A stretch of DNA of 64,000 bases from Mytilus trossulus (lineage: Eukaryota; Mollusca; Bivalvia; Mytilida; Mytilidae). This document shows positions 50,801-60,703 of this stretch, piece after piece. Position 1 is the stretch's first letter. Every line of letters begins with the position of its first letter. The stretch is from contig NW_026963310.1 of NCBI RefSeq assembly GCF_036588685.1, positions 3,410,001 to 3,474,000 on the forward strand, given 5' to 3'. The translations under genes and the position numbers were made by a program. The notes under the pieces were generated by a model. It saw only the letters and a program-made list of their open reading frames with translations. It did not search any database and was not told the origin of the DNA.

Positions 50801-52388
50801 TTTTGAACAAATTCTTAGGTTGACCATCGCACTACAGCGTAACCACCATCGCACTTCAGCGTAAATATCAACAAGTTAACGTCACAATGTCACCATCGCA
50901 CTTCAGCGTGTTAACCATCGCACTTCAGCGTAGACCATCGCACTTCAGCGTGACCATCGCGGTTCGGAGTACCATCGCGGTTCCGAGTCCTACATATATA
51001 ATCATATTTTCAAAGATGTGCTTGTTCCTAATCAATTCAATGTAACCAATAATCAGTCATGATATGAAATAAGGAGAAGTTGTATGATTGCCAATGATAC
51101 ATGTATTCACCATGTATGTTATATTTCATATGATTAATCATAGTTTATACACTCTAATATAGGGTTTCCTCACTTTAAGTCAATCTACACAGACCTACTT
51201 GTCTTTTGCAACTAATCATATATACACAAAGGATTAAATTTCTATCTTTTCAGAGAAAAAACTTACTTTATTAATAATATAATTCGGATAATTGTTTTTA
51301 TATATCTATGACTGAAAACTGCATTTCGCTTGTCCGTCTGTCAAGTTTGGCAAGCTTGAACCCCCTCCACCGTTTTTATTCCCTCTGATACATATATACA
51401 TGCACGTACACACACCATGCATTTTGTTTTTTTTTATGCATCGTTTTTTCAGTTCTTTCAAATAAAGTGTAAAGTAAGTGAACTTTAACTTTTTGTATGC
51501 ATATGACTTTTGGTTTGATTTTCTTTTGCTAGAATTAGAATTGCATTAATTGGGAAGACTGGAGCAGGGAAAAGTGCCCTAGGAAATACCATACTTGGGA
51601 AACTTGCATTCAAATCTATCACTGGCAGTGAATCAGTAACCTATGTTTGCAAGATGGAATCAGCTGAACTTCAAGATGGCGAATTTGTCCAAGTTGTAGA
51701 TACACCCGGAATCATGGATACATCAAATCTTAACGCGGTGAATGAGGTAACAAAATCAATTGCATATTTATCTCCAGGCCCACATGCGTTTTTATTAGTA
51801 TTACAACCAAACAGGGCTACAACAGAAGAAATAAATTCGCTAACGGAGTTAACAAATCTGTTTGGAGATGATTCATACTTGCAAAACACAATAATAGTAA
51901 TGGTACGTCGAAATGAAATTGAAAACGAAGATGGAAGCCTTATGGGTATCCATGCATTTATTGAAACTAGATCCTGCGATGCAGTAAAAGACCTGTACAT
52001 CAAGTGTGGGAAACGAATCATTGCAGTTGACAACAAAGAAAGAGACGAGGAAATAAAAGAAAAGTTTAGGAAGGATTTAGTAGATATGATTAAGAAATTC
52101 AGCGGATATTATTCACACGAATATTTTAAAATGGTTATAAAGTATAAAGAACTCGTCAACGTCATGGCCAAACAACGGGAAAAGCAAACTAGGGAGATTG
52201 ACCTAGTTAAGGCGACATACAATTTAGAACGGCTAAAAATAGATCAACGGAAGAAATTGCTTCGACAAGAGAAAGAAGAACGCGAAAAGATCGAAACAGA
52301 AGAGTTAAACAGAAAATTTGAAAGGACAATACAAATATTAGAGGAACAGATAAAAGAGAAAAATAAAAAAAGCTGTGTCATATCATAA
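47881..52388 (+). CDS. GIMAP/AIG1-family GTPase with C-terminal CaaX box, two coding exons, 293 aa
   Basis: Exon 1 is 47881-47906 (MAETLQRN plus two bases, donor GTAAGT) and exon 2 is 51533-52388 (acceptor TTTTGCTAG). They join as codon AC|A. G1 is GKTGAGKS (16-23), G3 is DTPG (65-68), the family box is SPGPHAFLLVLQ, and G5 is AVDNK. The G4 position reads VRRNEIE instead of the usual TRxDxL, so the guanine-specifying Asp is missing. Residues about 200-285 are a charged helix or coiled coil rich in Lys/Glu. The protein ends KEKNKKS-CVIS, a polybasic stretch plus CaaX box of the farnesyl type, which predicts membrane attachment. Intron 1 (47907-51532) holds a decayed copy of exon 2 and a 1.5-kb transposon. 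The gene is divergent from the GIMAP at 44.5-45.3 kb and shares its intron position and phase. The start is supported by the exact phase match to exon 2. Confidence 0.88.
48515..48650 (+). pseudogene. Decayed partial copy of GIMAP exon 2 inside intron 1
   Basis: This stretch matches the start of exon 2 at 51533-51670 (AATTGCATTTATC, GTCCTAGGAAATACC, GCAGTGAATCAGTAA). The preceding intron end is copied too (atgacttttggtttga at both sites). The P-loop is destroyed: TGA at 48534-48536 replaces the first Gly codon, several bases are changed, and homology stops after the CAGCTGAAC block. The acceptor-like AG is kept in a weaker context (CAAG). It is a relic of a tandem duplication, not a usable exon. 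Confidence 0.87.
50346..50487 (+). mobile_element. 'GGCGGATCCAG' MITE, subfamily B, nested in element 2
   Basis: Ends CAGTGGCGGATCCAG and ATCCGCCTCTG; inner AAGTCATGCTTCAGTGATTC as in 11608-11757. Its insertion postdates element 2. Confidence 0.8.
50519..50582 (+). repeat. Head of the 'aaaatactgaactcagaggaaaat' repeat
   Basis: AAAGTAAAATCACAAAAATA, CTGAACTCAGAGGAAAATCA and GGAAAGTCCATAATCAA, as at 35988. It also lies within element 2. Confidence 0.7.
51072..51105 (+). repeat. Short fragment of the 'gattgccaatgagaca' repeat
   Basis: AAGGAGAAGTTGTATGATTG followed by CCAATGATAC. Only the first 30 bases of the family are kept, in GIMAP intron 1 near exon 2. Confidence 0.45.
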
Positions 52389-53439
52389 AGTCTCAAAACC
52401 ATATATATGTACTTAGTCGATTGTTTTATAGTGATTTAGATTGTAACATACTGTTAACTGATTTACTCTTATTTAATTTTTGATATTTTTATCTATCATG
52501 TATGTTTGTTTTGTTCACACATTGATGTCTATTTTATAAAACTTTCGAACTATATTACAACCTTCGTGACATTTCAAACAATCACTTTTTGTCCGGTAGG
52601 TGTTTGCATTTGAATTTGAAACTACTGATTTATATGGCAGGGAATGTGGATGATACTTATACGAAATGATTAAAGTGAGGTTCCTTAATAGTGACAATGT
52701 CTAATTTGCATATATGTATTTCTACAGTTCATGAATGCAGTCTCAATATATAATCGTTGCTGTCTTTTATAACATTTATTCATAGATACCACCATTTATT
52801 TACTAAGAGTAGATCAACAAGTTTTTGAACGGATGCCAACGAATCAATGAAGAACAACAATGAGTGCCTACAGCACAGATAATTTTCTCCATCTAATGGG
52901 AACATTTCTTTTGTGTCTGAAGATTTTTTAATTTGGTAGCCCTGATTAACAATATAAAGCTTTAGCACACCAGGTAACATAAAACATTTAAAAAACTTAT
53001 AATTCATTTTCATATTAAACATATTAGTCTATTTACATTAGTCATGCTATGTTACATTTAAATTCACCAATTTAAAGATCAGGAAAAAGTGTTATGATTG
53101 CCAAACGAGAAAAAAATAAAAATGAAGGATATGGTTTCAAAGCGTTTGACAAAGGTCACAAAAGAATGATTTTTTTATATCATATTTATCATTTATGTAA
53201 TTAAAGTTTATCAACGTTTATTATATTATCATTGCGCATTTATATAATATTTATGAAATTCGAAAAATGGGAACTATGATTTTTGACGGAAATAACGACA
53301 TTATTTATGGTGTATGCATTTTGTATAGTCCCAGGTGAAGAATATCCACAAATAAGACTTATTTAACACCTCTATTAAGAAAGAAGAAGTAACATAGACA
53401 TTCTGTTTTATCATCAAAGTCAGTAGTATATGTTGTGAA
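52389..53439. other. Downstream flank of the plus-strand GIMAP
   Basis: AT-rich, probably including the 3' UTR. No clear AATAAA close to the stop. No other gene. Confidence 0.45.
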
Positions 53440-54020
53440 CCATTTAGTGTACTGACTCAATCCACCAAATATTGTTCTCAATCCGGTTAAAACTATGGTT
53501 ATCATATTTATTTCACTTATAACATAAAATCAAACCGACATAGATTAACCAAACTCCTCTTGCTTGTCTTTTACTTAAAATTTATGTTCATATATCAGAT
53601 TATATGATTGTCGGGAGTCTTCGGAGGTAATCTATTATGTTAATAGATAAAATGGTGTCGAAAATAAAATACACACACACAATGCTGATATGTATTATCC
53701 AGTCCATACATTGTCAATTGTTTTTAAGACTTTTCGTTATTTGAATAAACGCCTAACTGTTTCAACATCGAACGTGAGAATTTGAGTAAAATCGATGAAA
53801 ATTAATTTGACAGGTAAATCCTTTTAATCATATATGGTAGTTTGTTATCATTCATCATTTGGTTTGCAAGCTGTTATTGGCCTTTAAAGTAAAATATGAA
53901 TCGAATCATAGGTACAATGTAAGAAAACATTTTTGCTATAAATTTTCTTTTGTAATTTGAAAAAATAAGCGATATTAAATAACATCTGTAATATAATTAA
54001 ATACACCTGACATAGTCATG
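53440..54020 (+). repeat. Duplicated segment B, promoter/first-exon-like (paired with 36.5-37.3 kb)
   Basis: Same order and orientation as 36500-37300. It also has an ATG (53795-53797) exactly 19 nt before a donor GACAG|GTAAAT at 53813/53814, as in copy A. Predicted openings are MKINLT here and MNMNLT in copy A. Confidence 0.8.
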
Positions 54021-54084
54021 GTGAAATAAAATATATCAAACATGAAAATTCTGTATTTTTGTAAAATATAGTGGGGTTCGTGTT

Positions 54085-54235
54085 GTTTATTCTTTAGTTT
54101 TCTATGTTGTGTCATATGTACTATTGTTTTTCTGTTGGTCTTTTTCATTTTTAGCCATGGCGATGTCAGTTTGTTTTAGATTTATGAGTTTGACTATCCC
54201 TTTGGTATCTTTCGTCCCTCCTTTTAAACATATGA
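54085..54235 (+). repeat. 'agccatggcg...' repeat copy
   Basis: TTGTGTCATATGTACTATTG, TAGCCATGGCGATGTCAGTT, TGAGTTTGACTATCCCTTTG and GTATCTTTCGTCCCTCC. Like 37893-37965, and followed at 54655 by ATTCAGCTTCATTCATTAGT, which matches 37985-38010. Confidence 0.78.
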
Positions 54236-55489
54236 CAAAACAAATAATTTTCTATATTTACATGAAAAGAATTGCATAATACTTTAGAAATTTGCACATT
54301 TCATTAAAGATCTACATCAATTGATATCTGTTATTTCAAAATCCAAAATGGAGGAAGAAACCCCAGTTACATAAGAGGCGAATAATTCGACTAAATTTTG
54401 TTTTTTAAGCGGATAACCGGCGGAGCGATATGTCAGAATAAAAAGATTAAACATGTGTAAATAGTACAACAGACTTACGATAGTGGTGTCGCTCAGCTTA
54501 GTTGTTCGGTTGTATCTATGCCTGCTTTCCAATATTAAAATGACTCGGATAGAAATGTTAAATGTGATCTGTTTTCATTCCGCTATATTGAGCGTTTTGT
54601 CCTTTGTGCGATGGAGTGTTATGAAAACAAAAAGCAGTTTTGTGCGTCCGATGCGCTTATTCAGCTTCATTCATTAGTAACACCCAAACCCAACATTTGA
54701 AAGCCCGGGAGGATAGATACGCAGAAACGCTCTGATCTTAATAAATCAAATAGTAAATACAATGACCGGTTTTCTTTGATTTTGAGATTTGGAATGGGTA
54801 TTTTTTATTCACCAAATAGGAATTAATCATGAAAATCATGTCTCTATCGAAGCACATAGTGCTTAGTATACAGTCACCAAGCAGGATAAAAATCAGAATT
54901 TTGATGAAATTTGACAAAATAGTTCTTTTTAAAACTAAAGTAAATTTTGGTCAAGGTAAAATAGAGAGCAGGCTTCGGCAACATAAACATTCTAACCATA
55001 AGCATATCAGATATGAATAATTTTAAAACAAACATTATAAGAACGGATTATTTTTTGTCGCCGTATGTTCTCTGTCCTAAATACCAATGCAAATTGGCTT
55101 ATTCAAATTGTATTTTCGTGGAAAATCAATATGTATTTGATATGTGAAGTCATTTAAAAAAAAACGTATGCATAATTCTTCTGAAAATGCCTGTACGAAG
55201 TAAAACATATGACAGATGCTTCTCATTCGTTAGCTGGTGGTTCGTTATTTTTTGTTAAAATTTTTAATTTCGATTTATATCGAAGAGAGGATTTGAAAAT
55301 TGATAAAAAAGTTTCCTTGTAGTGATCAAGATGCACGACAGATTGTGTTTTGACTACGCAGCAAATATTACCCAATGCTAGTCAATAATGAAATTGATAA
55401 GGCATTGCATGCATCCGAAATAATCATGATAATACCATGAATTAACACTGTTGAATGGTAATATAAAATGGGGAGTTACTGACAATGAC

Positions 55490-55781
55490 GACTTAAAAAC
55501 AGTTTGTTTCAACCTCATTGATCGTCAATCACGCTTTATAAGTTTCATGAGAATTCAGCGCCCGCAACGACAAGCTCCAGATATTCTTTCTGAAAGACTA
55601 AGCAGACTTGTGGCGTATCGTCGCTTTTATTTTTTTGGTCAAGAGTAGCCAATCACTGGACAAGAAAAACAGAACAACAGTATCAGCTTCTGTTGTCAAC
55701 ACTATCGGGAAAGAAGGCTGGCAAGAATGAACAAGTGACTTGTCTAACTCCGATTAGTCAGTAAACATTGATATATCTACA
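55490..55781 (+). promoter_or_regulatory. Candidate TATA promoter plus non-coding first exon
   Basis: A less AT-rich stretch has CTTTATAAG at about 55533, then about 240 nt, then a donor CTACAG|GTAATC at 55781/55782. The open frame at 55451-55648 crosses it but matches nothing known. It could be the first exon of a gene to the right of the window. Weak. Confidence 0.22.
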
Positions 55782-55971
55782 GGTAATCTACTTACTATAT
55801 ATAGACTTTCAATATCATATAAAGTTTTCCTATCAACAAATTTTCCTGACTTTTCTTTATTTTCATTCTGAACTATACACCTGTTACATGTGGTCGATAT
55901 TGACTACAGCAGAAAACATCTTCAGATGTTGCAATACACACCACAACAATTGGGCTTAATGAATATCATGT

Positions 55972-56045
55972 GCGTCACTGATGAGTCTTATGTAGACGAA
56001 ACGCGCGTCTGGCGTATCAGAATATTAGCCTGGTACCAATTGACA
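55972..56045 (+). repeat. Mussel-type 'gacgaaacgcgcgtctggcgta' repeat fragment
   Basis: CACTGATGAGTCTTATGTAG, ACGAAACGCGCGTCTGGCGT and AGCCTGGTACC. A longer copy lies at 63200-63395. Confidence 0.78.
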
Positions 56046-56844
56046 TCTGTTTCATTGTTCATATCTCTTTATTTTCCCAAGTTGTACCAAATAATACACA
56101 GACCAAATTTAAGATCAAACTGACTATCTACTGACTTAACGAAGTATTTATAAACAGTAGAATGATAGCTTTTAAAATATCTTGAATAAAGGTCACTCAG
56201 CTTTACATTTTGAGTCATTTCAGGTGCACCACTTTCCTGTAGTCTAATTTGATAATTTAATAATGTTTTAATAATGTGCTAAAATGTAGCTTTCATTAGA
56301 ACCTACTAAAATATATTTGTAATGTATGGGTCACATGGCTATAGGTTGTGCAAAATTGTAGATTTTGTAAATATTATTCATGGATACCATAATGTTGTGT
56401 GATAGAAAGGAAACAACCAATAAAAATATAAATATGATATAATAATATGAAAGGAAAAAATAAGAAAACTATGCTAAAAAGCTTTTATTGAGTTTTCAGA
56501 ATTAATTTCTAGATTAACGGACTCGTTTTCATACCAGAAAACAAACTGTTTAAAAACATAGCATATTTTAGTTTAAACTCAAAATTCCTTACAGACCCTC
56601 ATTAGGAGTCATGTTCTTTAAACTCCCATCGTCATTAATCAATTCGATTTTGCAAGATGGCGGTAAACACTTTACCTTCGTCAAGTAATACTCTTGTCGA
56701 TTGTGTTCTGTTTTCGCTTGTCATCTTTGGATTCGCAAGACGATAAATGCGTGCATAGCAGGATACACTTTCTTTGGGAAGCATTTGGTCATACTCTTTG
56801 TTTTTAGTTTCAGTGAAGACGTGTATGTTTGTGATAAAAACAGT

Positions 56845-56925
56845 GGCAAACGATACCAAATGGATATCAAACTAATAAGTCGAAATGAAATTGAAAATAT
56901 TAAGGTCATGTCAAAATAAAAAAAA
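56845..56925 (-). repeat. Decayed 'agccatggcg...' repeat
   Basis: AACGATACCAAATGGATATC followed by AAACTAATAAGTCGAAATGA corresponds to the inverse of 54180-54225, with many changes. Confidence 0.45.
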
Positions 56926-57182
56926 ACAAAAAATAAAACAAAACGTCATGAATATCAAGTAAGATTGAAAAAAGCCCAATAAAACATAAACCTTTGATCC
57001 AAATGTTTACAATCTCAGGCGAGGTAACTCGTGCTTTACTTTTTTAAAGAAGTAAAGTGTAAAAATATTTTACTCAATAACATAGAAAGTCCTTCTCATA
57101 CTTTTTTTCATATTCTTTTTTTTTTATCATATTGCTGCATAAGTGAGTTTTTATTTACTGTTTCCCACAAAGAGGCAATCTA

Positions 57183-57636
57183 TAGGTTGCACGTTGTAAA
57201 TACAGCTGTTTCTCAAACCACGCATCTTTTGGGGAGATTCAGAATATTCATAGAAAATTAATTTTGTTTACATACTGGTTCCCAGTTATGATCTCTGTGT
57301 TCCATCTCACAGAGACATAACTTGGGAATGTTACTAGTAAATATACATGTGTATATTGTCTATATTGAATCTGTGATAACCTTTAATTCGAGGTAGGGGT
57401 AGTTAAGAAAATTAGTGTTAGTTTAAACTATGAGAAATTCAGGACATTAAACGTTGAAAATATGCCACACAGCCCTATATTTTGACCTTTGAAAAAAAAT
57501 TGTAGTGCATATGAACTTTCAATTCTAGGATTTGTTTTTATTCCAAACTTCATGATAAAATTGGTTCAGTTTTAGCCGTAAAGGAGTTCCTATGTGAAAT
57601 TGCTTTGTCAATATTTACAGAAATGCAACCTATAAC
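57183..57636 (-). repeat. About 450-bp dispersed repeat, copy 2 (inverted relative to 32 kb)
   Basis: Reads ATAGGTTGCACGTTGTAAAT, CATACTGGTTCCCAGTTATG, GGTAGGGGTAGTTAAGAAAA, CACACAGCCCTATATTTTGA and AAATGCAACCTATAAC. Reverse complement of 32321-32771, about 80% similar by eye. Confidence 0.85.
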
Positions 57637-58014
57637 AGTTATTCGCAATGTTATAAATACAGAACATATGTTTGTGTTTAAAAAACATACCACTGTCTTT
57701 TATCTTACGAGTAGTTTGATCCCAAAGCAGAAAAAAGAATACGAAGAAGAAATGGTACCATTGAAAATGAGATTTATCTCCACCAGAGACCAAATTACAA
57801 GGAAAACAACAATAAAACCCCGTTCGGCATTTCACAATGGTTTGCAACTCTTTATTTTCATTTTATCAATTTGCGTACGCGAGTTTTTTTTTATTAAATG
57901 TTTTCAACCAAGGGGCAATATATACCAGTTATGTGTAATGTAATGTTTTCATGTAAATCATGTTATTCATGTAATGCATATGCATATTTTTGGCATGAAA
58001 TACCTTTATCTAAC

Positions 58015-58125
58015 GAGAGAGACAAAAGGACGTCAAAGGAAATAACTTAAACTGCAAAGTACACTATAAAAGACCAGGAAAAGCAAATGTAAAACAATTC
58101 AACGAAAGAATTTACGGCCTGACTA
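58015..58125 (+). repeat. Tail of the 'gagacaactct' repeat family
   Basis: ACTATAAAAGACCAGGAAAA then GCAAATGTAAAACAATTCAA and TTTACGGCCTGAC. The 3' part only. Confidence 0.6.
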
Positions 58126-58329
58126 ATGTTCAAGTCAATAGCCGTAAAATAAATAGGATATACAGCAACTGCAAGGTTTTAAAATGTAACTCATCAGATG
58201 TAAATAAGTCAGGAATCTGATGTACTGTAGTTGTCGTTTGTTTATGTAATATATACGTGTTTCTCGTTTCTCGTTTTGTCTATATAGATTAGACCGTTGG
58301 TTTTCCCGTTTGAATGGTTTTACACTAGT

Positions 58330-58480
58330 AATTTTAGGGCCCTTTATAGCTTGTTGTTCGGTGTGAGCCAAGGCTCCATGTTGAAGGCCGTACTTTTACC
58401 TATAATGGTTTACTTTTTAAATTATTATTTGGATGGAGAGTTGTCTCATTGGCCCTCACACCACATATTCCTATATCAAA
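58330..58480 (-). repeat. 'gagacaactct' repeat, variant with 'caccgaacaacaag', reversed
   Basis: Plus strand GGGCCCTTTATAGCTTGTTG, TTCGGTGTGAGCCAAGGCTC, CATGTTGAAGGCCGTAC and AGTTGTCTCATTGGCCCTC. Same variant as 16145-16310. Confidence 0.76.
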
Positions 58481-59638
58481 GTACAAACAATAAATCTTAA
58501 CAAAAACAAAACGTCACACAAATGACATAGTATATGTGCAAGTACTCGCAGTTAATGAAAGTATTTTTTTTATATAGATTACTATTCTATTATCATTTCC
58601 AATTCCTTTGAATAAATTGTGTTTTTGTTCATTGCTTTTAATATGCAAAACATATTTAGAATTGTTCCCAACAGTTGGCTTTTGATCATTTTAATATTGT
58701 ACAATTACATGTTTCCGTTTTATAGTTAAATAGTTGATTTCATTTCAATTCACTTTGTTAGTTTAGATATTTTATTTATCTTTTGCTTCAAAGTGCGTTT
58801 GTGTTTTCATCATGTCTATTTTGTGGTTTATTTGATTAGTCCTAATAAATGGAGTAAGTCGAAAAGTGTACAATTATGTTGTTTTTAAGTTATTTCGTTA
58901 TCTTTATTTACATAATATTTATTGTTCGGCAACATATTGTTGGAAATCCATACACCAAAAACAGCGTTCTCTTAGACTACATTGTGTACAATTGAGGTAA
59001 AGAATCACCAAGAATATTCAATAAAATTTGTAAACTTATAAACCTTTTTTTTCAAACGCACAATTAAAGAATTTTGAAACAAATATGAAAACCATCCGGC
59101 ATTGTAAAATATTGTTTTAACTATATCTTATCAGGATAAAACTCGAGATTTTGGCATTCGTGCTCTCCAAAAATTATAAAAATTCAAATCATCTTATAAT
59201 TCAAATATACTCCTGCAGCCCATGTAAAAATAATGGCGATAAAAATTTGTAAATACATAATATTCAAGTCTACATTCAAATGTAAAAACTGCATTTTTAT
59301 GTTTTACGGGAATCGTTTCCTGTTGTTTGTAAATAGCTGTAAATAAGGACGAGAGCAAGAATCTTTTCATATTTTTGTATAACCATGCAGCGCTTAAATT
59401 TATACTTTCTCGATAAGAGTTTCAAACATGTTCAGCTTTTGTTTGCTAGTATCGTCGCAACCATGTCATCTTGAATACCATCTCTTCATTATATTCTGAA
59501 CGGCAATCTATCAACTTTTTTATTATTGATTAGATTTACTTTTCTATAATATTGCTTTAGTACAGTCAATTATTTCAAGAGCATATTTTGAACTACTTTT
59601 CAATAACAAAAATATATTAAATTTTCAAGTGTTTGCCT

Positions 59639-60368
59639 TTAAGGTAGCACAATACAAAGATTTACAACTCCATCTTCCAAGTTTTAAAATGCTATAACTT
59701 TCTTAATAATGCTTGAAAATTTATAAAAGTGGTAGTTATGGATAGTTAACAGATCACCCTTTCAAATTAATGCAATGTTAGTAGTATGCAAAAATTATGT
59801 AACCAATTATATTGTTAACTGTGTCTAAAATATTTTTCACCAAATTTCCACTTTCAAATGAATTTAGCTTCTGCATAGGCATCCCTAGAGGGTTGATTTT
59901 ATTATATGTTGTTCCTATGGCCATTATCTTCAAAAGGGTGTCTCAGATTTCAGATAGAATGTATAGAACAAATTTTACACCTAATTAAACAATATCTTCT
60001 TTTATGTGGTTAGGATGTTTACACTTATTAGAGATTGATGAGAGAATGGAATACCATAGAGACAATCTGAAACACTATTTTGAAGCCCATGATGTGTTGA
60101 TTAAGATTTCGTTAAAATTTTCTGTATAGTTATAGAGATGATAGAGCTAAATTCATTCAAGTGAACTCACCCAGATTTTGCCACTAATTACATAATAATT
60201 GATTACATAATGATTGCATAATAGAAATATTGCATTCATTTAAAAGATTAGTCTTTTGTCTATCAATATATACCTATTTTATTATTTTCTATGCATTCAT
60301 AAGAAAGTTACAGCATTTCAAAGGTTAGTGATTGGAAGTAAAAAAATCTTTGTATTGTGCTACCTTAA
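59639..60368. mobile_element. TTAA-flanked TIR element, 730 bp
   Basis: TTAAGGTAGCACAATACAAA at the left mirrors TTTGTATTGTGCTACCTTAA at the right. The inner arms also pair (AAAATGCTATAACTTTCTTA with TAAGAAAGTTACAGCATTT). No ORF. TTAA ends and GGT start resemble the 1177-1426 MITE. Confidence 0.88.
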
Positions 60369-60543
60369 ATCATTTCATGTACATTCATTGTCTTCAGGTA
60401 TTTCAACGGCACTGAAATAACGGTATTACTTGTCACTTATTGCATTTCCTTTGTGTCGGGACAGCTCTTCTGTTACCTGATATGGAGAATATTTCTGTTT
60501 TCGACACATAATGTCTGGTTGCTGCCCCATTGATTTACGTTAT

Positions 60544-60703
60544 AGATAATGCATATTTTAAGGTTTTTCTTGTCGTAGAACATACCGAGGGGTGTCAGGA
60601 TTGATCAAATGAAAGACCGACCGGAGGGAGGTCTTTCTTTGAACAATCCTGACACCCCGAGGTGTGTTCTACGACAAGAAAAACCTTAAAATATGCATTA
60701 TCT
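60544..60703. repeat. Foldback element with about 75-bp arms
   Basis: AGATAATGCATATTTTAAGG, TTTTTCTTGTCGTAGAACA, GGGTGTCAGGATTG and GAAAGACC mirror GGTCTTTC, CAATCCTGACACCCC, TGTTCTACGACAAGAAAAA and CCTTAAAATATGCATTATCT around an 11-base loop. Nearly perfect pairing. Confidence 0.92.

Larger units (their letters stand above)
49520..50994. mobile_element. TIR element with arrayed CGCTGAAGTGCGATGG motifs, 1475 bp (element 2)
   Basis: Ends TGTAGGACTCGGA and TCCGAGTCCTACA are perfect inverted repeats, with TATATA on each side. The left arm (49545-49612) has about four motif copies. The right arm (50820-50980) has about seven of the inverse CCATCGCACTTCAGCG, with the last units changed to CCATCGCGGTTCGGAG. 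It is the same architecture as element 1 with A changed to G in the motif. It carries nested repeats at 50346-50487 and 50519-50582. It lies in intron 1 of the plus-strand GIMAP gene. Confidence 0.9.

Noticed and set aside
45488..50980. Reading the GTGCGATGG arrays as a CRISPR array
   Set aside because: Units differ, spacing is irregular, arrays are inverted at the element ends, and the DNA is eukaryotic.
51671..52036. 121-codon minus-strand frame
   Set aside because: Antisense of the GIMAP exon, with no family features of its own.
56876..56900. Match of TCGAAATGAAATTGAAAA to GIMAP exon 2 (51905)
   Set aside because: Better explained as a decayed 'agccatggcg' repeat; no flanking GIMAP similarity.
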